A stretch of 12,828 bases of DNA. Origin: Acidocella sp. (GTDB lineage: Bacteria > Pseudomonadota > Alphaproteobacteria > Acetobacterales > Acetobacteraceae). A program made the position numbers and the translations under genes. Positions 6,547-12,720 of the stretch are shown piece by piece. Numbering within the stretch: position 1 is the first letter of the stretch; every line of letters begins with the position of its first letter. The notes beneath the pieces were generated by a model. It ran no database searches, was not told the DNA's origin, and saw only the letters and a list, made by a program, of their open reading frames with translations. Location: positions 1 to 12,828 of the forward strand of contig JAQNCU010000042.1 in NCBI GenBank assembly GCA_029077775.1. Direction: 5' to 3'.

Positions 6547-8114
6547 AGGATCAGTTCGATCAAAAAGGGCCCCGGGCGGTTGAGGCTGGCGGCGAGTTGG
6601 GTATTGAGTTCATCGAGCCCGGTTGCCCGGGCGGCGGGCACGCCCATGCCGCCCGCGATCTGGCACCAATCAAGGTCGGGGTTTGAGAGATCCATCATCT
6701 CCAGCGCCGTGCGCCCCGGATTTGCGCCCACGCCCGCGAGTTCGCCGAGCAGAATGGCGTATTTGCGGTTGGAAAGGATGATGGTGGTGACATCCAGCGC
6801 CTCCCGCGCCTGGGTCCATAGCCCGGCCAGGCTGTACATGGCCGAGCCATCTGCCTGAAGCGCGATCACCCGTCGCCCGGGCGCGCCGATGGCGGCCCCC
6901 ACGGCCATGGGGATGCCCGCCCCGATGGCGCCGCCGGTCAGCATCAGCCAGTCATGCGGCGGGGCGGCATGGGTGCGCGGAAAAAACCCGCGCCCGAAGG
7001 AGATTGCCTCATCGATGATAATGGCATCGGGCGGCATCAGGGCGGCGAGCGATTGCGCGAAAGCCTCTGGCGCGATGGGATCGGCGGCACCACCGGTGGC
7101 GGGGCCGGGTAAGGGGCCAGGGTCGGGGGGGGCGTCGGCGGGGCGGGCTTCAGACACGCCCAGCCTGGCGGCCAGGGCCGCCAGGGCAGCGGGGCCGTCC
7201 TCATCGGGCAGGCTGAGCACGGTGATCACGCAATCCGCCGGGTAGAGCCGCCCCGGTTTGCCGGGATAGGCGAAGAAGGACACAGGCTCTCCGGTATTGA
7301 CGAGGATAAGCTGGGCGATGCCCGCGAAAGCGGCGATGCCCTGGTCGATGGGATAGGGGATGCGCTCGACCGGCGCGCGCTTGCGCCCGCGCGGCAAGCG
7401 GGCGGGCGATCGCTCAAGCAGTATTTTGGCGCCTGTATGATGCGCGATGCGCCAGGCGGCCAGCAACGGGGCCGCGGCCATGGCCGCGCCGCCAATCAGC
7501 AGCATCGTCGGTTTGCCCGATCCGAGCAGCGCCGCCACGGTCTCGATGGTGGCAGGCGCGACCGGCTTGGCCCCGGCTGCGGGCAAGGTGGCGGCGACCA
7601 TGCCGCCCGTATCCCAGGCGGTGTCGGCGGGCAGGATGAGTGTTGCGACCTGGCCGGGGAAGGCCCGCGCGGCGGCGATGGCGGCCGCGGCATCCGCGCC
7701 AACCGTGGCAGCACTCGCGGCCTCGACCACGAAGGCCGACACGCTATGGGCGAGGGCTTTGGTGTCGGCGGTGAGCGGGGCATCCAGCGGGCGGTGATAG
7801 GTGGCCTGGTCGCCGACGATGTTGACGATGCCGGAGCGCGCGCGCCTTGCGTTGTGCAGATTGGAGATGGCGTTACCCAGGCCGGGGCCGCAATGCAGCA
7901 GGGTGGCGGCGGGTTTGCCGGTCATGCGGTAATAGGCATCGGCAGCCCCCGCCACCACCGACTCGTCCAGGCACAACACACAGCGTATGCCGGGGATTCG
8001 GTCCAGGGCAGCGACGAAATGCATCTCGCTGGTCCCCGGGTTGGCAAACACGGTATCGACCCCGGCGGCGATCAATGTGTGAACCAGACTTTCCGCACCG
8101 TTCATTTCCGCCAT
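6543..8114 (-). CDS. Thiamine-diphosphate-dependent enzyme, acetolactate synthase / benzoylformate decarboxylase class
   Basis: A 523-residue member of the pyruvate-oxidase-type ThDP superfamily, often annotated as acetolactate synthase large subunit. The PYR domain shows FANPGTSEMHFVAALD (23-38) and the activating Glu51 in LDESVVAGAADAYYRMTG, with HCGPGLGNAISNLHNA (74-89). The central domain spans about 185-320. The PP domain has GGAIGAGIPMAVGAAIGAPG and the ThDP/Mg motif ADGSAMYSLAG (421-431) ending at Asn449 in LSNRKYAIL; Ala replaces the first Gly of the usual GDG. It lacks features that would tie it to branched-chain amino acid synthesis, and no small subunit gene is nearby, so a 2-keto acid decarboxylase or ligase is more plausible. 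The ATG at 8114 is preferred over the GTG at 8129 because GAGGAG lies just upstream. It is coupled to the synthetase/GNAT gene. Confidence 0.88.
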   Translation of the reverse strand: MAEMNGAESLVHTLIAAGVDTVFANPGTSEMHFVAALDRIPGIRCVLCLDESVVAGAADAYYRMTGKPAATLLHCGPGLGNAISNLHNARRARSGIVNIVGDQATYHRPLDAPLTADTKALAHSVSAFVVEAASAATVGADAAAAIAAARAFPGQVATLILPADTAWDTGGMVAATLPAAGAKPVAPATIETVAALLGSGKPTMLLIGGAAMAAAPLLAAWRIAHHTGAKILLERSPARLPRGRKRAPVERIPYPIDQGIAAFAGIAQLILVNTGEPVSFFAYPGKPGRLYPADCVITVLSLPDEDGPAALAALAARLGVSEARPADAPPDPGPLPGPATGGAADPIAPEAFAQSLAALMPPDAIIIDEAISFGRGFFPRTHAAPPHDWLMLTGGAIGAGIPMAVGAAIGAPGRRVIALQADGSAMYSLAGLWTQAREALDVTTIILSNRKYAILLGELAGVGANPGRTALEMMDLSNPDLDWCQIAGGMGVPAARATGLDELNTQLAASLNRPGPFLIELIL

Positions 8115-8125
8115 TTTTGCTCCTC

Positions 8126-8144
8126 GCACAGATTATGCCTGTGC
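8126..8144. promoter_or_regulatory. Inverted repeat in the leader of the TPP-enzyme gene, possible operator
   Basis: GCACAG-(7 nt)-CTGTGC is a perfect 6-bp-arm inverted repeat that ends right before the GAGGAG ribosome binding site of the minus-strand TPP-enzyme gene. It lies about 25 bases upstream of the TATAAA box of dnaB on the other strand. It could be an operator or, as RNA, a hairpin limiting ribosome access. Its function is inferred from symmetry and position only. Confidence 0.4.
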
Positions 8145-8167
8145 ATAAAAATCCGGGTTATTCCCGC

Positions 8168-8173
8168 TATAAA
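8168..8173 (+). promoter_or_regulatory. Candidate -10 box of the dnaB operon
   Basis: TATAAA lies 47 bases before the dnaB ATG, in the short divergent gap between the TPP-enzyme gene and dnaB. No good -35 hexamer stands 16-18 bases upstream, so this is a weak call. It is the only -10-like match on the plus strand in this gap. Confidence 0.25.
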
Positions 8174-8220
8174 AACTTATCCACTGCCCCTTGCGCGCGT
8201 TTGGCTCTACGAGCGTGGGG

Positions 8221-9705
8221 ATGAATTCCATTGATAGCCCACTCCTCGGACTCTCCCAACGTCTGCCGCCCAGCAATGCGCAGGCCGAGCAGGCGCTGCT
8301 CGGCGCGCTGCTGGCCAATAACAAGGCTTATGAGCGGGTTTCAGAGTTTCTCACGCCCGAGCATTTCGCCGACCCGGTGCATGCGCGGATTTTTCAGGCC
8401 ATCGCGCGGCGCTGCGAAGCCGGGCAGATCGCCGACCCGGTGACCCTGCGTGGTGAGTTCGAGCATAGCGGTATGCTCGAAGAGGTCGGCGGGACGGCGT
8501 ATCTGGCGCAATTGCTCTCGGCGATGGTCGGGATCATCAATGCCGGTGATTATGGCCGGGTGATCCGCGATGCGTGGCTGCGCCGCCAGTTGATCGATAT
8601 CGGTGAGGTCGTGGTCAACCGGGCCTTTGGTGCTGAGCCGGGGCTGGATGGCGTGGCGCAGATCGAGGCGGCGGAGCAAGTATTGTTTCAGTTGGCCAGC
8701 AAGGGCGGCGCCGATGGCCGGGCGATGAGCTTCAAGGAGGCGCTGACCAAGGCGATCGAGTCGGCCTCGCTCGCCTTCAAAAACCAGGGCTCGGTCTCGG
8801 GCCTGGATACCGGCCTGAGGGATTTGAACAAGCGCACCGGCGGGCTGCACCCGTCGGATTTGTTGATTTTGGCCGGGCGACCTGGCATGGGCAAAACCGC
8901 TTTGGCGACAAAAATCGCCTTTGGCGCGGCGCGTGCGCTGCTCGCCAATGCGCGGGTGGATAACCCCAACGCCATGGCAAAAAAATGCGTGGCGATATTC
9001 TCGCTGGAGATGAGCGCCGACCAGTTGGCCACCCGGTTGCTGGCCGAGGAGGCGCGGGTTTCCGCCGACCGGATCAGGCGTGGCGAGATCGGCGCGCGCG
9101 ATTTCGACAATTTTTTGAAGGTCAGCCGGGAGATCGCGGATATTCCCCTCGTGATCGACGATACCCCGGCATTGACGCTCTCAGCCTTGCGCACGCGCTG
9201 CCGCCGGTTGGAGCGCACCCAGGGGCTGGGGCTCGTGGTCATCGATTATCTGCAACTCATGCGCCCGGCGGCGGGCACCAAGCCTGAGAGCCGGGTTTTG
9301 GAGATCAGCCAGATCACCCAGGGGTTGAAGGCCATCGCCAAAGAGCTGGCGGTGCCTGTGCTCGCACTCTCGCAGCTTTCGCGCTCGGTCGAGAGCCGCG
9401 AGGATAAGCGGCCCCAGCTTTCGGATTTGCGGGAGTCGGGCACCATCGAGCAAGATGCCGATGCGGTGATGTTCATCTATCGCGATGAATATTATTTACA
9501 GGCGCGCGAGCCGAAGATTGTCGCTTTTGAGCGTGACGACAAATACCAGGAGGCCATGGATAAATGGAAATCTGATATGAACAGCGTGTACAACAAGGCG
9601 GAGCTGATCCTCGCCAAGCAGCGGCACGGGCCGACCGGCAAGATCGATCTGTTTTTTGAGGGTGAGTTCACAAGGTTCGCCGATCTCGACACCGTGCATG
9701 AATGA
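8221..9705 (+). CDS. dnaB: Replicative DNA helicase DnaB
   Basis: A 494-residue hexameric helicase that unwinds DNA at the replication fork with energy from ATP. The N-terminal domain (about 15-115) contains LPPSNAQAEQALLGALL, the usual DnaB start. The RecA-like domain begins near residue 193 with SGLDTGLRDLNKRTGGLHPSDLL; Walker A is GRPGMGKT (219-226), FSLEMS follows, Walker B is LGLVVIDYLQLM, and the later motif is ALSQLSRSVE with LRESGTIEQDADAVMFIYR. Short insertions (around NARVDNPNAMAKK, and DDKYQEAMDKWKSDMNS near the C terminus) resemble those of other alphaproteobacterial DnaB. The ATG at 8221 is chosen; the same frame is open back to a TTG at 8191, but the extra residues do not look conserved. 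Only a weak GAG lies upstream. The end overlaps alr. Confidence 0.97.
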   Translation: MNSIDSPLLGLSQRLPPSNAQAEQALLGALLANNKAYERVSEFLTPEHFADPVHARIFQAIARRCEAGQIADPVTLRGEFEHSGMLEEVGGTAYLAQLLSAMVGIINAGDYGRVIRDAWLRRQLIDIGEVVVNRAFGAEPGLDGVAQIEAAEQVLFQLASKGGADGRAMSFKEALTKAIESASLAFKNQGSVSGLDTGLRDLNKRTGGLHPSDLLILAGRPGMGKTALATKIAFGAARALLANARVDNPNAMAKKCVAIFSLEMSADQLATRLLAEEARVSADRIRRGEIGARDFDNFLKVSREIADIPLVIDDTPALTLSALRTRCRRLERTQGLGLVVIDYLQLMRPAAGTKPESRVLEISQITQGLKAIAKELAVPVLALSQLSRSVESREDKRPQLSDLRESGTIEQDADAVMFIYRDEYYLQAREPKIVAFERDDKYQEAMDKWKSDMNSVYNKAELILAKQRHGPTGKIDLFFEGEFTRFADLDTVHE

Positions 9706-10792
9706 TATGACGGGGGCGGCCGGGGCCGCTCTTCTGGAGATCGACCTGGGTGCGATTGCCGATAATTGGCGGGTTTTGGCGGCCAGCCATGCCGGTGACA
9801 CGGCGGCGGTGGTGAAGGCCGATGCCTATGGGCTGGGGGCCGCCAAGGTGGTGCCGGTGTTGTACGCCGCCGGATGCCGGCATTTTTTTGTCGCCCAATT
9901 GCCCGAGGCGCTCGCCCTGCGCAGGCTGATCCCTGGCGCCGTGCTGGCCGTGCTGAACGGCTTGGCGGTGGATGAGGCGGGCGCTTTCGCGGCACATGGC
10001 ATCACGCCCATTTTAAGTGCCCTGCCCGAGATTGCGGGGTGGCGGGCGGAGCTTAAGCGGCGGGGGCAAAGCTTGGCCGCGATGCTGCATGTCGATACCG
10101 GGATGGCCCGGCTGGGCCTCTCGGCCCATGATCTGGCGGTTTTGCGGGCTGAGGGCGACAGGCTGGACGGGGTGGCGATCAGCCATGTCATGACGCATCT
10201 GGTTAGCGCTGATACACCGTCCGACCCGGTGAATGCCCGCCAGGCGGCGGATTTTGCCGCCGTCTGCGCGCAATTCCCCGGGGTTGGGACCAGTTTCGCC
10301 AATTCCTCCGGCATGTTTCTCGGGCCGGGTTTTGCCTCCAGCCTGGCGCGTCCGGGGGCGGCACTTTATGGCGTCAACCCCACGCCGGGTGCGGCCAACC
10401 CGATGCGCGGCGTGGTGCGCCTGACGGCGCCGATTTTGCAGATCCGCGAGCTGAGCCCCGGTGAGAGCGTGGGCTATAACGGGATCTGGACAGCAAAACG
10501 CCCCAGCCGGATCGCGGTGCTGGGCGTGGGGTATGCCGATGGGTGGCACCGCAGCCTTTCGAACAAGGCCAAAGCGTTTTTTGACGATACCGAAATCCCC
10601 CTGGTAGGGAGGGTGTCGATGGATCTCACCACTTTTGACGTGACGGGCACGAAGGCGCAGCCGGGCGACCGTTTGGAATTGCTGGGGCCGCACCACAGCG
10701 CCGACGCGCTGGCTATTGAAGCCGGGACCAATGGCTACGAAATATTAACCGCATTGGGGCGCCGTTATCAGCGGCGATATAGCGGCGCATGA
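9698..10792 (+). CDS. alr: Alanine racemase
   Basis: A 364-residue PLP enzyme that interconverts L- and D-alanine for peptidoglycan. The PLP lysine is Lys40 in AVVKADAYGLGA. HVDTGMARLG (131-140) and FANSSGMFLG (200-209) are family blocks, and the opposing catalytic tyrosine is Tyr279 in VGYADGWHRSL. GRVSMDLTTFD is the late conserved block. The frame is open upstream to 9656, inside dnaB, but similarity begins at LLEIDLGAIADNW, so the ATG at 9698 (or 9707) fits. The ATG at 9698 overlaps the dnaB stop by 8 bases and no Shine-Dalgarno sequence is evident, so translation is probably coupled to dnaB. The alr stop in turn overlaps the next start (ATGA). Confidence 0.96.
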   Translation: MNDMTGAAGAALLEIDLGAIADNWRVLAASHAGDTAAVVKADAYGLGAAKVVPVLYAAGCRHFFVAQLPEALALRRLIPGAVLAVLNGLAVDEAGAFAAHGITPILSALPEIAGWRAELKRRGQSLAAMLHVDTGMARLGLSAHDLAVLRAEGDRLDGVAISHVMTHLVSADTPSDPVNARQAADFAAVCAQFPGVGTSFANSSGMFLGPGFASSLARPGAALYGVNPTPGAANPMRGVVRLTAPILQIRELSPGESVGYNGIWTAKRPSRIAVLGVGYADGWHRSLSNKAKAFFDDTEIPLVGRVSMDLTTFDVTGTKAQPGDRLELLGPHHSADALAIEAGTNGYEILTALGRRYQRRYSGA

Positions 10793-11574
10793 ATTTTATT
10801 TTGGGTGTGATCGCGGCCATCGGCGCGGCTTGTCTCGGGGTCGTCGCCTTGCTGGGCGAATTGGTGATCTTCGCGGTCGCGGGCATTTCGCATATTTTCC
10901 GTCCGCCTTTTTACCCGCGTCTGGTCGGGCGCAGCCTGATGGAGATCGGGTTTTTCTCGCTGCCTGTGGTGGCGTTGACGGCCTTGTTCACCGGCATGGT
11001 GCTGGCGTTGCAATCCTATACCGGGTTTTCGCGCTTCAACGCTGAGAGCGCCATCGCCAGCGTGGTGGTGCTGTCAGTGACGCGCGAGCTGGGGCCGGTG
11101 CTGGCCGGGTTGATGGTCTCGGGCCGCGCCGGGGCGGCGATGGCGGCGGAACTAGGCACTATGCGGGTGACCGACCAGATCGACGCGCTGAGCACGCTCT
11201 CGACGTCGCCGATGAAATATCTTGTCACACCGCGTCTGCTGGCCGGGGTCATCGCGCTGCCCTTGCTGGTGGCGGTTGCGGATATTCTGGGGGTCATGGG
11301 CGGGTTTATCGTGGCGACATGGAAGCTCGGCTTCAACCCAAATGTCTATCTGATAAGCACCTTTGCGAATTTGCGCGCGGGCGATGTGGTCTCCGGGCTG
11401 ATCAAGGCGGCAGTGTTCGGGTTTATCATCGCGCTGATGGGGTGCTTTAACGGCTATCGATCAAAAGGCGGGGCAGAGGGTGTAGGGGCGGCGACCACGG
11501 CGGCGGTGGTCTCGGCCTCGATCTTGATTTTGGCGCTCGATTATATCCTCACGCAGATTTTATTCGTCAAATGA
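10789..11574 (+). CDS. mlaE: MlaE-family lipid ABC transporter permease
   Basis: A 261-residue inner-membrane permease of the MlaE (YrbE) family, which with MlaF moves phospholipids between inner and outer membranes; the related TtgB/Mkl annotations refer to the same fold. Several hydrophobic segments are visible (about 1-32, 51-75, 150-180, 200-220 and 237-258). The family block TRELGPVLAGLMVSGRAGAA (98-117) is followed by MAAELGTMRVTDQIDALSTL, containing the E-x-G-T-M-x-V-x-x-Q-I-D-A-L pattern. It starts by an ATGA overlap with alr and ends by an ATGA overlap with mlaF. No ribosome binding site of its own is apparent. Confidence 0.94.
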   Translation: MNFILGVIAAIGAACLGVVALLGELVIFAVAGISHIFRPPFYPRLVGRSLMEIGFFSLPVVALTALFTGMVLALQSYTGFSRFNAESAIASVVVLSVTRELGPVLAGLMVSGRAGAAMAAELGTMRVTDQIDALSTLSTSPMKYLVTPRLLAGVIALPLLVAVADILGVMGGFIVATWKLGFNPNVYLISTFANLRAGDVVSGLIKAAVFGFIIALMGCFNGYRSKGGAEGVGAATTAAVVSASILILALDYILTQILFVK

Positions 11575-12341
11575 GCACCCCGAAAATCCGCATCCGTGGC
11601 CTGAAAAAATCCTTCGGCGAGAAGATCGTTCTGGATGGCGTGGACCTGGACGTGATGGCGGGCACCGGGCTGGTGGTGATCGGCGGGTCGGGCACCGGCA
11701 AATCGGTTTTGATCAGGTCCATACTGGGGTTGGTGACGCCCGATGCGGGGGTGATCGAGATCGACGGTGAGGACGTGCTGCGCGCCCCGGCGCGGCGCGC
11801 CCGGGAATTGCGCGCGCAGATCGGGATGCTGTTCCAGAACGGTGCCTTGTTCGACAGCCTGCCGGTCTGGGAGAATGTGGCGTTCGGTCTGCTGGCGGAG
11901 CGGCGGGTCGCGCGCCGGGATGCCAGGGCCAAGGCGATCGAGGTGCTGGCCCAGGTGGGGTTGGCCGAGAGTGTGGCCGGGTTGTCACCATCTGAGCTTT
12001 CCGGCGGGATGCAAAAGCGTGTCGCCCTGGCGCGCGCCATCGCCAGCGCCCCGGCGATCATGTTTTTCGACGAACCAACCACCGGCCTGGACCCCATTAT
12101 GGGTGCGGTGATCGACGGGTTGATCGTGGATTGCGTGAAGCGCCTGGGCAGCACGTCCATCGCCATTACGCATGACATGGCGAGCGCGCAGCGCATCGGT
12201 GACATGGCGGCCATGCTGTATAACGGGCGGGTAGAGTGGTCGGGCCCGGCGCCATCATTGCTGACGGAGACCAACCCTGTGGTGGCCCAGTTCACCCACG
12301 GCCGGGCCGAGGGGCCGATCAAGATGGCGTTGCGCAAATAA
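11571..12341 (+). CDS. mlaF: MlaF-family lipid ABC transporter ATPase
   Basis: A 256-residue ATPase that powers the MlaE-like permease. Walker A is GGSGTGKS (38-45), the Q-loop is Gln89 in MLFQNGALFDSLPVWENV, the signature is LSGGMQKRVALARA (143-156), Walker B is IMFFDEPTTGLD (163-174) and the H-loop is His201 in ITHDM. The GALFDSLPVWENVAF and GGMQKR wording is typical of the MlaF/Mkl branch. The start overlaps mlaE. The usual next gene, mlaD, is absent; an AT-rich region with a small peptide gene and an IS end follows instead. The opposite strand has an equally long open frame that I regard as a shadow of codon bias. Confidence 0.95.
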   Translation: MSTPKIRIRGLKKSFGEKIVLDGVDLDVMAGTGLVVIGGSGTGKSVLIRSILGLVTPDAGVIEIDGEDVLRAPARRARELRAQIGMLFQNGALFDSLPVWENVAFGLLAERRVARRDARAKAIEVLAQVGLAESVAGLSPSELSGGMQKRVALARAIASAPAIMFFDEPTTGLDPIMGAVIDGLIVDCVKRLGSTSIAITHDMASAQRIGDMAAMLYNGRVEWSGPAPSLLTETNPVVAQFTHGRAEGPIKMALRK

Positions 12342-12468
12342 GCGTGCGTTTATTCATGCGTATCACGTATGGGTGAATTAACAAACTCGTGTATTATGCA
12401 TTTGGGTGAATAGACCTAGTTATTGTGCAACGCAGCAGGGCGCTGCGCTTTAATCAGGAGTTTCCATC
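12342..12468 (+). promoter_or_regulatory. Leader/promoter region of the small secreted-peptide gene
   Basis: AT-richer spacer after mlaF. It contains two copies of TGGGTGAAT (12370-12378 and 12403-12411), 33 bases apart, flanking a TATTAT hexamer (12392-12397) that could be a -10 element; no standard -35 sequence is seen. A hairpin CGCAGC-(5 nt)-GCTGCG (12431-12447) sits 8 bases before the AGGAG ribosome binding site (12456-12460). No clear terminator for the dnaB operon was found here. Confidence 0.4.
12370..12411 (+). repeat. Pair of 9-bp direct repeats, 33-bp period
   Basis: TGGGTGAAT occurs twice, at 12370-12378 and 12403-12411, exactly 33 bases apart, which is close to three helical turns. 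A TATTAT box lies between the copies. The layout resembles paired binding sites for a regulator on one face of the helix, but the factor is unknown. Confidence 0.55.
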
Positions 12469-12615
12469 ATGAAAATTTTTGCAGTTTTGATTGCTTTGAC
12501 CCTGGCTGCCCCGGTGATGGCGGTTGCCGCCCCGGCGCAGACCGTGGCGCAGAAGGTCGCGCAGACCTATCACACCTCGTTCCCCGGCGTGGCGCAGAAC
12601 GCCAACGGTAACTAG
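12469..12615 (+). CDS. Small secreted peptide (48 aa), unknown function
   Basis: A 48-residue frame beginning with ATG at 12469, 8 bases after AGGAG, and ending at TAG. The protein opens MKIFAVLIALTLAAPVMAVA, a clear Sec signal peptide with likely cleavage near residues 18-21 (after VMA or VAA). The mature part, about 27-30 residues, is rich in Ala, Gln, Val and Asn: PAQTVAQKVAQTYHTSFPGV and then AQNANGN. It has no Cys, so no disulfides or lipobox. I do not recognise a family. The good ribosome binding site, signal peptide and upstream repeats argue that it is a real gene. A perfect-arm hairpin starts 8 bases after its stop. It lies between mlaF and an IS-type transposase. Confidence 0.7.
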   Translation: MKIFAVLIALTLAAPVMAVAAPAQTVAQKVAQTYHTSFPGVAQNANGN

Positions 12616-12623
12616 AGCGCGAT

Positions 12624-12662
12624 GACTCCAGGTCCGCTCGTTTTGCGAGCGAACCTGGAGTC
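12624..12662. repeat. Large imperfect inverted repeat (hairpin) after the small gene
   Basis: GACTCCAGGT and ACCTGGAGTC form a perfect 10-bp outer stem; after one C-A mismatch, CGCTCG and CGAGCG give 6 more base pairs around a short T-rich loop. The whole is symmetric over 39 bases. It could stop or protect the small-gene transcript, though no T-run follows on either side. A dispersed palindromic repeat is an alternative. Confidence 0.6.
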
Positions 12663-12720
12663 TGATACCAGCTGGCCTAAAGAATGACTCTTGGCGGGCA
12701 GCAAGCGCTTCTTTTTGTGG

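Noticed and set aside
8191..8220. Upstream TTG start for dnaB
   Set aside because: The ten extra residues precede the usual DnaB start and have no Shine-Dalgarno sequence; ATG at 8221 is simpler.
7437..8234. 265-residue plus-strand frame opposite the TPP-enzyme gene
   Set aside because: Gly/Arg-rich, no domain, antisense to a clear enzyme gene.
11567..12337. 256-residue minus-strand frame exactly opposite mlaF
   Set aside because: Same length arises because the GC-rich mlaF frame rarely places stops in the mirrored frame. Ser/Thr/Ala-rich translation with no motifs.
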